From JAAEUE01 sp039180225 (GTDB lineage Bacteria > Pseudomonadota > Alphaproteobacteria > Rhizobiales > CAJQND01): a stretch of DNA of 7,620 nucleotides. A program made the position numbers and the translations under genes. Below, piece after piece: positions 1 through 6,260 of the stretch (the first letter of the stretch is position 1; each line of letters starts with the position of its first letter). The notes under the pieces are model-generated. The model was not told the DNA's origin and did not search any database. It was given only the letters and a program-made list of their open reading frames with translations. The stretch is taken from NCBI GenBank assembly GCA_039180225.1, contig JBCDDQ010000242.1, forward strand, positions 1-7,620, given 5' to 3'.

Positions 1-301
1 CCTCTTGGTCTCTGAGCGCAATGGCCTCGCCCGCGCTGGTCTGGCCGGCAAACTCCGCGTTGACATCCAGCGTGATGGGCATCGGCCACAAGGTGCCGTC
101 CGCCAGGCGCATGTCGCTGACCACGCCTGCATAATCATCCTTGCCCAGAAATCCTGTGAGAGGAGCAAAGGCGCCGTTCAGCAACAACTCAATATCGCAC
201 AGCTGGCGCTCGGTCAGGTCCCAAGAGCGCAGATCCTTGGCCTCAGCCTGAGCCGCGCTCCGCCGGTCTGGGGGCAGGTACAAATCTCCGATTGGCTCCA
301 T
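1..301 (-). CDS. sat: Sulfate adenylyltransferase (ATP sulfurylase), N-terminal part, cut by window edge
   Basis: ATP sulfurylase makes adenosine 5'-phosphosulfate (APS) and pyrophosphate from sulfate and ATP, the first step of sulfate activation in the cytoplasm. Only the first 100 residues are visible; the rest lies beyond the left edge. Residues 36-51 (DIELLLNGAFAPLTGF) and 64-80 (MRLADGTLWPMPITLDV) are typical of the N-terminal PUA-like domain of the single-chain Sat family, not of the heterodimeric CysD/CysN type. Many proteobacterial relatives carry a C-terminal APS kinase domain; that cannot be judged here. The ATG at 301 is preferred because a strong ribosome binding site (GGAAGAAGG) lies 9 nt upstream and overlaps the stop codon of the MFS gene, which ends 6 nt before this start. 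The two are therefore very likely cotranscribed and translationally coupled. The family call is firm; the extent of the protein is unknown. Confidence 0.88.
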   Translation of the reverse strand, partial: MEPIGDLYLPPDRRSAAQAEAKDLRSWDLTERQLCDIELLLNGAFAPLTGFLGKDDYAGVVSDMRLADGTLWPMPITLDVNAEFAGQTSAGEAIALRDQE

Positions 302-307
302 GGTGGA

Positions 308-1492
308 CTACCTTCTTCCCTGACTGATCCGAACCAGAATGAAAACAGCAAGCATGGCGTAGACGGCCGCCATGACGGCCGGCATGGCGTTTGCACCATA
401 GCTTTCCATGGCATAACCCACCGACGGTGGCGAGATAATTCCGCCAATGCCCCACATGGCCGCAAAAGCCGACGCGCCGGCGATCAGGGCTGAGCCCTTG
501 AAGCGCTCTCCAAAGATGGCCAGGGAAACCGTGTAGATGGAAAACCCAGCCGTGCCCAAGATCACCAGTACCGGCCACATCCAAAGACTGCCCATCACCA
601 GGGGCAACACTGCACACATGATGACGGTGATGAAGCAACAGGCGGCAATGACAAAGTATTTGGGGAATCGGTCCGCCATCCAACCCACAAAGAATTGCAG
701 CACTGCGTTGCCGATAATCAGGACCCCCAGCGCATAGGAGGTCACCTCTTTGCTCAATCCGCTCTCGGTGCCGTAGATCGGAAACAGGGCCAGCACACCT
801 GAGTCCATGAACGAGAAGACAAACACCGCTGTCACCAGCATGGGCGCCAGCGGCATGAAGTCGAGCATAGACATGGTCTCCGTCTCGTCTGCCGTCTTGT
901 CCTCAGTGGTCACAAAGATGACCGGGATCAGGGTCAGAATGCTGAAGCTGGCTGCGATCAGGAACGGGGTCCAACCGTCATACCCGGTGAAGGGCAGCAT
1001 GAAAGGTCCGATGGCAAAGCCGGCAGACAGGATGGCCGCGTAGAACGCCATGATTCGCGCCCGGGCCGGGCCCTCCGCCGCTTGCACGACCCAGGCCTCA
1101 GAGAGTCCAAACAAGACCCCGCCGGCCACACCCAACAAGAAGCGCTGGAAGAACCAGGCTTCGATGGAGGGGAAAACCTTAAAGCCCAGAAGGGTGCAGC
1201 ACAGCAGCACCGCAGCGATGCGCACCAGGGTTTTTGAGCCCATGACCGAGACCAGGGCGGGGATGAAATAGCTGATCAAAACCAAACCAATGGGCGTCAT
1301 GGCCGCATTGAGGCCAATCAGCAGCTCGCCATATTCGCGGGCCTTGAGCAGGAAAGAGAGCAGCGGATAGGTCAGCCCCATCGCCACATCGAATGCCACG
1401 ATCGTGGCGATGGCCGCAGCCAGCCGCCCCAACTGCTGCTTGTTGAGGCTTCTAAGCGCGTTTCCCGCGGTGGCGTTGGTTCCAGCTCCCAT
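308..1492 (-). CDS. Major facilitator superfamily (MFS) transporter, 12 helices, substrate unknown
   Basis: A 394-residue inner-membrane protein with about twelve hydrophobic segments in two halves. They are split by an acidic, Thr-rich cytoplasmic loop near residues 195-207 (TTEDKTADETETM). Residues 270-280 (GWMADRFPKYF) match the loop 8-9 version of the MFS signature G-x3-D-R. The length, and the helix 4-5 stretch (RFLLGVAGGVLFGLSEAW, about residues 117-134), resemble YcaD-like MFS carriers, but the substrate cannot be read from sequence. The frame stays open far upstream into the oxygenase gene, which is an artefact of overlapping frames. The ATG at 1492 is chosen because the hydrophobic domain starts soon after it. 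No good Shine-Dalgarno sequence precedes it, and a GTG at 1507 is an alternative. It starts 55 nt after the oxygenase stop and ends 6 nt before sat, so all three probably form one transcript. The transporter family is secure; uptake versus efflux is not. Confidence 0.85.
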   Translation of the reverse strand: MGAGTNATAGNALRSLNKQQLGRLAAAIATIVAFDVAMGLTYPLLSFLLKAREYGELLIGLNAAMTPIGLVLISYFIPALVSVMGSKTLVRIAAVLLCCTLLGFKVFPSIEAWFFQRFLLGVAGGVLFGLSEAWVVQAAEGPARARIMAFYAAILSAGFAIGPFMLPFTGYDGWTPFLIAASFSILTLIPVIFVTTEDKTADETETMSMLDFMPLAPMLVTAVFVFSFMDSGVLALFPIYGTESGLSKEVTSYALGVLIIGNAVLQFFVGWMADRFPKYFVIAACCFITVIMCAVLPLVMGSLWMWPVLVILGTAGFSIYTVSLAIFGERFKGSALIAGASAFAAMWGIGGIISPPSVGYAMESYGANAMPAVMAAVYAMLAVFILVRISQGRR

Positions 1493-1547
1493 GGGAGGGC
1501 AATACACTGAATTTCTGGGGTTACAAGGGTGGCTGAATGGCGCAGGC

Positions 1548-2687
1548 TTATGACCGGGATGTGACCTGGCTTGCGATAAACTTGGCCAGATCGCCCACCG
1601 CATACTCCAAGTGCGACAGGGGACCAGAAGTGGCGAGCGGCGACGCCAGTCCGAGTTGCTGGCGCTCCAGCACCTCAATGTCTTCCTGCGCCGCCACGTG
1701 CCAGCGCTCCTGGTAGGACTTTTGGATTTCTTCAAAGCCCTCCATGGCAATGGTCTCTTCCGGGAAGCATGTGCCCAGAACGAAGCGCGAGCGGTTTGCC
1801 GACAGGGGATGGCACTCAAAGAACCACATGCAGTCTTTCGTGGCGGCCATGATGAAGCCCGGGAACACCATCGTATAACGTGTGGCCCGCTGGAGATCAG
1901 CCGGCAGGCCTGGAATGGGCGGCAGGGCATCGGCCTGCTTATCGATGACGGCGGCACTGCCTTCGTTGTGGTAGCCGAACACGGTGGTATAATTGCCTGT
2001 GGTTTCCTCGTGTGGAACCGGCGGCTTGTACGCAATCTCTTCGAAGGTTTTCGCGTGGACCCAGTTTAGGTGATAGTACTCCATGAACACCTCAACAAAC
2101 GGCTTCCAGTTGCAGTCCACCTCATAGGTTGTCTGCCAAACGCAGCGCAGTTTCTCAAAACCGTAAGGGGCATGGCGCTCTGAGAAATCGCCCAGCCAGT
2201 CCTTCAGGCTCATCTGTTCTGGATCCAGGCACACGAAGATGAAGCCGTTGCTCACCTCAAGGCGCACCGGCATTAGTCCAAACGTTTTGCGGTCGAAACC
2301 GATCGCCTGCTCCATATGGGGCACGCCCAGCAGGTCCCCGTCCAGTTTGTACTTCCAGCCGTGGAAAGGACAGGAAATGGCCCGGCAGGACCCCTCGCCT
2401 TCCAGAAGGCGCATGCCCCTGTGACGGCAGGCATTTGAGAAGGCGCGCAAGGCGCCGTCTTCGCCGCGGATGATGATGATCGGCGTCCCGGCCACCTCCA
2501 AGGTTTTGTAGTCGCCTGAAGTGGGCAGCAACTCCTGCCGGCCCACACCCACCCATGCACGCCCGAAGACCTCTTGGCGCTCCAGTTCGAAGAACTCCTC
2601 GTCGGAATAGCACCAGGCCGGCAGGCAATGGGCTTCGGCGTTGGGCAGCAGGACCTTGTCAAAACTGTCTGGACGGAGCAGGTTCAT
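1548..2687 (-). CDS. Rieske non-heme iron oxygenase, alpha (catalytic) subunit
   Basis: A 379-residue cytoplasmic oxygenase of the aromatic-ring-hydroxylating (RHD alpha) superfamily. These enzymes insert oxygen from O2 into aromatic rings, or oxidise or demethylate quaternary amines, with electrons from a separate reductase. The N-terminal Rieske domain binds a [2Fe-2S] cluster through C87-R-H89 and C106-P-F-H109. The C-terminal domain carries the mononuclear iron site: H206 and H211 (in EYYHLNWVH), with a carboxylate probably at D336 (QEDIEVLERQQLGL). E203 occupies the bridging position between the two centres; this is Asp in naphthalene dioxygenase and Glu in enzymes such as carnitine monooxygenase CntA. 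V200 sits where Asn is usual. No beta subunit, ferredoxin or reductase is encoded nearby, so it is probably an alpha-only type fed from elsewhere. The start at 2687 begins the conserved part; an in-frame ATG at 2705 is possible. The substrate is unknown. Confidence 0.87.
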   Translation of the reverse strand: MNLLRPDSFDKVLLPNAEAHCLPAWCYSDEEFFELERQEVFGRAWVGVGRQELLPTSGDYKTLEVAGTPIIIIRGEDGALRAFSNACRHRGMRLLEGEGSCRAISCPFHGWKYKLDGDLLGVPHMEQAIGFDRKTFGLMPVRLEVSNGFIFVCLDPEQMSLKDWLGDFSERHAPYGFEKLRCVWQTTYEVDCNWKPFVEVFMEYYHLNWVHAKTFEEIAYKPPVPHEETTGNYTTVFGYHNEGSAAVIDKQADALPPIPGLPADLQRATRYTMVFPGFIMAATKDCMWFFECHPLSANRSRFVLGTCFPEETIAMEGFEEIQKSYQERWHVAAQEDIEVLERQQLGLASPLATSGPLSHLEYAVGDLAKFIASQVTSRS

Positions 2688-2804
2688 GGGGCGCACTCGC
2701 AACATACAGTATGGTGGAGATCCACCCTTACTCTGGAATTCCTCTCCCCAGCAAGGCCGATCGCCTTGGCGCAGAGGCAAAAAGTTTCACCATGCAAATG
2801 TGCA
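2688..2804 (-). promoter_or_regulatory. Spacer upstream of the oxygenase gene with several short dyads
   Basis: This 117-nt gap between hemF and the oxygenase gene is the largest within the leftward gene run, so an independent promoter for the oxygenase-MFS-sat group could sit here. It holds four short inverted repeats: CATAC-A-GTATG at 2703-2713, GGTGGA-GA-TCCACC at 2713-2726, GGAATTCC at 2735-2742 and CAAGGC-N5-GCCTTG at 2752-2768. On the minus strand CATACT (within the first dyad) is a weak -10-like match with no good -35. None of this is a recognised operator. The regulatory role is inferred from spacing and symmetry only. Confidence 0.3.
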
Positions 2805-3698
2805 CTAAGGCCACTTCACCTCAGGTGGCATGGAGGAAAGAATGCTGTCGACATTCCCGCCTGTCTTCAGTCCGAACAGAGTGCCGCGGTCGTAGAGCAA
2901 ATTGAACTCCACATAGCGCCCCCGCCGCACCAGTTGCTCATCGCGCTGACCTTCGGTCCATGTCTTGTGCATGTTGGCGCGCACAAGAGAGGGATAGACG
3001 TCTCGAAAGGCACGACCCACATCCTGAACGAAGGCCAGGTTGGCGGTCCAGTCGTCGGTGTTCAGATAGTCAAAGAAGATACCGCCGATGCCGCGCATTT
3101 CCTGCCGGTGAGGCAGATAGAAGTACTCATCGCACCAGTCCTTGTAGCGCGGATAGTCAGCGCATTCATGAGCCTCGCACGGCGCTTTCATGGCGGCATG
3201 GAAGGCGTGTGTGTCCGGGTCCTCCTGGGTGCGGCGGGCGTCGAGCACCGGGGTCAAATCTGCACCGCCGCCAAACCACCACTTGGTGGTCACCACCAAA
3301 CGCGTGTTCATGTGGACGGCAGGCACGTTCGGGTTCCAGGGATGAGCGATCAGGGATATGCCGGAGGCCCAGAAACGCGGATCGTCTTCAGCTCCGGGGA
3401 TGGTTTTGCGGAACTCCTCGGAGAACGCGCCGAACACGGTGGAGGTATGCACACCGACCTTCTCAAACACCCTGCCCTTCATAATCGACATAACCCCGCC
3501 CCCCTCATCGTTGGGGCGCTGCCAGGGCGTGCGCTCAAATCGTCCGGCGGGCTTTTCGGCCTGCTGGGTTTCGGACAACTCGTCCTCGAGCGCTTCATAG
3601 GAGGCGCAGATATCGTCCCTGAGGGTTTGGAACCAGTCTTGTGCCTGAGCCTTTTGCGGGGCCAGATCTTCTTGGATATCATTCATTTCGTTGCTCAT
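2805..3698 (-). CDS. hemF: Oxygen-dependent coproporphyrinogen III oxidase
   Basis: HemF converts coproporphyrinogen III to protoporphyrinogen IX by two oxidative decarboxylations using O2, a late cytoplasmic step of heme synthesis. The 297-residue product matches the usual family length. Diagnostic motifs are HMNTR at 129-133, WWFGGGADLTP at 140-150, YFYLPHR at 192-198, and the C-terminal signature GRYVEFNLLYDRGTLFGLK at 260-278 followed by TGGN. It ends in SMPPEVKWP, a short C-terminus typical of alphaproteobacterial HemF. The ATG at 3698 is used; a second ATG at 3686 has no clearly better ribosome site. It begins 25 nt after the trmL stop, so the two are likely cotranscribed. Dependence on O2 suits an aerobic or facultative host, and heme output would serve the cytochromes encoded by the divergent operon. 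No anaerobic HemN is in the window. Confidence 0.97.
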   Translation of the reverse strand: MSNEMNDIQEDLAPQKAQAQDWFQTLRDDICASYEALEDELSETQQAEKPAGRFERTPWQRPNDEGGGVMSIMKGRVFEKVGVHTSTVFGAFSEEFRKTIPGAEDDPRFWASGISLIAHPWNPNVPAVHMNTRLVVTTKWWFGGGADLTPVLDARRTQEDPDTHAFHAAMKAPCEAHECADYPRYKDWCDEYFYLPHRQEMRGIGGIFFDYLNTDDWTANLAFVQDVGRAFRDVYPSLVRANMHKTWTEGQRDEQLVRRGRYVEFNLLYDRGTLFGLKTGGNVDSILSSMPPEVKWP

Positions 3699-3710
3699 AT
3701 CTGTACCATA

Positions 3711-3722
3711 CGCGCATGCGCG
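3711..3722. repeat. 12-bp perfect palindrome in the trmL-hemF gap
   Basis: CGCGCATGCGCG is a perfect palindrome lying directly after the trmL stop codon (3724-3726) and 13 nt before the hemF start. It is too short and has no T-tract, so it is not a rho-independent terminator. It could form a small intercistronic hairpin or be incidental, as GC-rich palindromes of this size arise by chance. Confidence 0.4.
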
Positions 3723-3723
3723 C

Positions 3724-4176
3724 TCAACTGAACCGCCCGCATTGCCGCAGTGCTTCGCCCAGGACCATGGCGCCCGTCACCGCAACGTTGAGCGAGCGTG
3801 CCTGGGGCCGCATGGGCACCACAATCGCCGCATCAGCGTCCGTATGCACGCATTCGGGAACACCGGCGCTCTCTCGGCCCAACAGCAGCACATCATCGGG
3901 GCGGAAGGAAAAATCCACATACGGTGTCGCCCCCCGCGTAGAGAGTAAGATCATCCGAAAATCGGCAATCTCGCTGCAAAACGCCTCGTAGGATCGGTGG
4001 CGCACCAAATCCACCTGGTCCAGATAGTCCATACCGGCCCGTTTCAAGCTCTTCTGAGACCAGATAAACCCTGTTGGTTCAATGACATGCACCCTTACCC
4101 CAAGGCAAGCACCCAGGCGCAGAAGAGTGCCTGTGTTCTGGGGAATGTCCGGTTGATAAAGCGCCAAGGAAAGCAT
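3724..4176 (-). CDS. trmL: tRNA (cytidine(34)-2'-O)-methyltransferase, SPOUT family
   Basis: TrmL uses S-adenosylmethionine to 2'-O-methylate the wobble nucleotide C34/U34 of certain tRNA-Leu isoacceptors. The 150-residue protein is close to the usual length of this minimal, dimeric, trefoil-knotted SpoU-type enzyme, which lacks an extra RNA-binding domain. Visible motifs are PDIPQNTGTLLRLGACLG at 9-26 (motif 1 with N14 and R20), LLLGRESAGVP at 97-107 (motif 2), and MRPQARSLNVAVTGAMVLGE at 122-141 (motif 3, with S128-L129-N130 of the knot). The ATG at 4176 fits the family N-terminus (MLSLALYQPDIP). An in-frame GTG at 4194 would add six residues and is less likely. The gene is transcribed away from petA and is followed 25 nt later by hemF. 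Confidence 0.93.
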   Translation of the reverse strand: MLSLALYQPDIPQNTGTLLRLGACLGVRVHVIEPTGFIWSQKSLKRAGMDYLDQVDLVRHRSYEAFCSEIADFRMILLSTRGATPYVDFSFRPDDVLLLGRESAGVPECVHTDADAAIVVPMRPQARSLNVAVTGAMVLGEALRQCGRFS

Positions 4177-4364
4177 GATGGAGCGGCCTAGCACTTGGCC
4201 CGATCTTGGCCAATAGGTTTATGCGACAAATTGCCGATATTTTCGCCTCCTCGCTGGACTTTGTGCACGTCCGATGTCAAATACGAGGCGAGATGGTGAG
4301 GGTGTGCGCACGTTCTGTTGTGTGCCACTGCGAAGTTTGCAAAACACTAGAGGAAACAGAGCCT
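4177..4364. promoter_or_regulatory. Divergent control region between trmL-hemF and petABC
   Basis: The 188 nt between the two divergent start codons must hold the petABC promoter and probably the trmL promoter. On the minus strand a perfect TTGACA -35 box lies at 4280-4275, but no convincing -10 follows at 16-18 nt. No good plus-strand promoter is evident. Structure includes TTGGCCAA at 4206-4213, the tandem copy of CTTGGCC at 4194-4200 and 4205-4211, and a 7-bp inverted repeat TCGCCTC (4243-4249) / GAGGCGA (4285-4291) that encloses GTGCAC. No clear FNR-type box was found. The petA ribosome site AGAGGA ends about 10 nt before its GTG. The location of the region is secure; specific promoter elements are not. 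Confidence 0.55.
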
Positions 4365-4925
4365 GTGTCGACGATCGATAGTCATGACTCTGAGCGCCGC
4401 GATTTTCTGTATATAGGTACGGGCGCTTTTGCAGCCGTGGGGACTGCTATGGCGGCTTGGCCGTTTATTCATCAGATGAACCCGGATGCTTCGGTGAAAG
4501 CCCTGGCTTCTGTTGAAGTTGATTTGGCGCCGATTGAAGAGGGCCAGTCCATCACCATCAGCTGGCGCGGTAACCCTGTGTTCGTCCGCCACCGGACGGC
4601 CGCTGAGATCGAAGAAGCCAATTCGGTGCCGGTTGAGGATCTGCCCGACCAGGATGCGCGCAACGCGAACGTGCCAGACGGCACGCCTGCAACTGACGTG
4701 AACCGGGTGATCGACGGAAAAGACAAGTTCCTCGTCATGATTGGCGTGTGCACCCACCTGGGCTGTGTGCCGGTGGGCGAGGCCGGGGAGTTTGATGGCT
4801 GGTTCTGCCCGTGCCATGGCTCCCACTACGACACCTCAGGGCGTATTCGCAAAGGCCCGGCACCGGAGAATATGCCCGTGCCCCAATACGCCTACCTTTC
4901 TGACACCTTGATCAAAATCGGCTGA
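4365..4925 (+). CDS. petA: Ubiquinol-cytochrome c reductase, Rieske iron-sulfur subunit
   Basis: The Rieske subunit of cytochrome bc1 takes one electron from ubiquinol at the Qo site and passes it to cytochrome c1 at the periplasmic face. The 186-residue product has an N-terminal ERRDFLYIG twin-arginine-like motif (residues 10-18) leading into one membrane anchor (about 14-36). A soluble domain follows with both cluster boxes: CTHLGC at 129-134 and CPCHGS at 148-153. C129, H131, C148 and H151 are the [2Fe-2S] ligands, and C134-C150 are the expected disulfide. The GTG at 4365 is chosen because it gives the normal family N-terminus and has AGAGGA about 10 nt upstream. The frame is open upstream with an ATG at 4293 that would add 24 residues; this is judged less likely. 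It is first gene of petABC, with petB starting 12 nt after its stop. Confidence 0.96.
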   Translation: MSTIDSHDSERRDFLYIGTGAFAAVGTAMAAWPFIHQMNPDASVKALASVEVDLAPIEEGQSITISWRGNPVFVRHRTAAEIEEANSVPVEDLPDQDARNANVPDGTPATDVNRVIDGKDKFLVMIGVCTHLGCVPVGEAGEFDGWFCPCHGSHYDTSGRIRKGPAPENMPVPQYAYLSDTLIKIG

Positions 4926-4937
4926 GGGTAAATCGAC

Positions 4938-6221
4938 ATGTCTGGACACTCGACCTATGAGCCGAAGAACCCCGTTGCAAAGTGGTTCGACAAACAGCTT
5001 CCCGTTCTCAGTATGTCGCATGACTTCCTGGTTTTTCCCACGCCGAAAAACCTGAACTACCTGTGGACATTTGGCGGCATCTTGAGCATGTGCCTGGGGA
5101 TCCAGATCATCACCGGCATCGTGCTGGCCATGCACTACACCCCGCACGTGGACATGGCGTTCAACTCCATTGAACACATCATGCGCGATGTGAACTACGG
5201 TTGGTTGATCCGCTACATCCACCAGAACGGGGCCTCGATGTTCTTCCTGGCCGTGTTCATCCACATTCTGCGCGGAATGTACTACGGCTCCTACAAAGCC
5301 CCCAGGGAGATCCTCTGGATTTTGGGCGTGATCATCCTGCTTTTGATGATGGCAACCGCCTTCATGGGTTACGTGCTTCCCTGGGGTCAAATGAGCTTCT
5401 GGGGCGCAAAAGTGATCACCAACCTGTTCTCTGCCATTCCGTTTGTTGGCGACTGGGTCGTGACCCTGCTGTGGGGCGGCTTTACAGTTGATAATCCGAC
5501 CCTAAACCGCTTCTTCTCGCTGCACTACCTGATGCCCTTCATGATTGCCGGCGTCGTGGGCTTGCACATTTGGGCCCTGCATATTCCGGGCAGCAACAAC
5601 CCAACAGGTGTATCGGTGAAGTCGGGGCAGGATACGGTTCCATTCCACCCTTACATCACCATGAAGGACCTTTTCGCAGCGATCGTCTTCCTGATCCTGT
5701 TCGCCTTCTTCGTGTTCTACAAACCCAACTATCTGGGCCACTCGATCAACTATGAAGTGGCCGACGCCTTGAAGACACCTGCGCACATTGTGCCGGAGTG
5801 GTACTTCCTGCCGTTCTACGCCATTCTCAGGGCCATCCCCGACAAGCTTGGCGGCGTGCTGGCCATGGGTGCGGCGATCGTCATTCTGTTCTTCCTGCCA
5901 TGGCTGGACACGTCCAGAGTACGGTCTGCGAAGTATCGGCCGATCTTCCGCCAGTTTTTCTGGTTGTTCGTGATCAATGTGGTCATTCTGGGTGTTGTTG
6001 GGGCCAACCCGGCAGAAGGTTGGTGGATTATTGTTGGTCAATTCAGCACAGCCTATTACTTCCTGCACTTTCTCCTGATCATTCCGCTGGTCGGATTAAT
6101 AGAGAATCCCAAGCCGCTCCCGGCATCGATCTCTGAGTCGGTGCTGGCCAAGCAGCCAAAGGTTGAGAAACCCAAGGATGAAAAAGGCGAACCTGTGCCC
6201 CAGCCGGCACCCGCAGAATAG
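4938..6221 (+). CDS. petB: Ubiquinol-cytochrome c reductase, cytochrome b subunit
   Basis: Cytochrome b is the membrane core of complex III. It carries hemes bL and bH and forms the quinol-oxidising (Qo) and quinone-reducing (Qi) sites of the proton-motive Q cycle. The 427-residue protein has eight expected transmembrane helices. The four axial histidines are present with bacterial spacing: H95 and H109 in helix B, H196 and H210 in helix D. The Qo-site PEWY is at 286-289. It is full-length, so not the split cytochrome b6/subunit IV type. The last 33 residues or so (from about 395) form a hydrophilic tail rich in Pro, Lys and Glu, ending PQPAPAE, beyond the conserved core. A GAGGG ribosome site overlaps the petA stop, and the ATG at 4938 follows after 12 nt, indicating tight coupling. 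The call is secure. Confidence 0.98.
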   Translation: MSGHSTYEPKNPVAKWFDKQLPVLSMSHDFLVFPTPKNLNYLWTFGGILSMCLGIQIITGIVLAMHYTPHVDMAFNSIEHIMRDVNYGWLIRYIHQNGASMFFLAVFIHILRGMYYGSYKAPREILWILGVIILLLMMATAFMGYVLPWGQMSFWGAKVITNLFSAIPFVGDWVVTLLWGGFTVDNPTLNRFFSLHYLMPFMIAGVVGLHIWALHIPGSNNPTGVSVKSGQDTVPFHPYITMKDLFAAIVFLILFAFFVFYKPNYLGHSINYEVADALKTPAHIVPEWYFLPFYAILRAIPDKLGGVLAMGAAIVILFFLPWLDTSRVRSAKYRPIFRQFFWLFVINVVILGVVGANPAEGWWIIVGQFSTAYYFLHFLLIIPLVGLIENPKPLPASISESVLAKQPKVEKPKDEKGEPVPQPAPAE

Positions 6222-6260
6222 CTGCAACGGTGAACGAGACTTTCAAGGATCCGATTTGAG

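Noticed and set aside
5..493. Plus-strand open frame over the left edge
   Set aside because: It is antisense to sat and the MFS gene, whose motifs are clear; the translation is low-complexity and Arg/Gln/His-rich.
1493..1547. Promoter or terminator between the oxygenase and MFS genes
   Set aside because: No stem with T-run and no -35/-10 pair could be found in these 55 nt; treated as intra-operon spacer.
1493..2035. N-terminal extension of the MFS protein by about 180 codons
   Set aside because: The extra translation is Arg/Ser/Pro-rich and overlaps the oxygenase gene in another frame; it adds no membrane or family features.
2752..2768. CAAGGC-N5-GCCTTG as a hemF terminator
   Set aside because: Only a 6-bp stem and no T-tract on the minus strand; insufficient for an intrinsic terminator.
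2574..3731. Long open frame on the plus strand across hemF (385 codons)
   Set aside because: It lies antisense to hemF and the oxygenase start, shows no family motifs, and is a by-product of codon bias in the real genes.
4836..5390. Minus-strand open frame inside petA/petB
   Set aside because: His/Asp/Gln-rich shadow of the cytochrome b reading frame with no recognisable domain.
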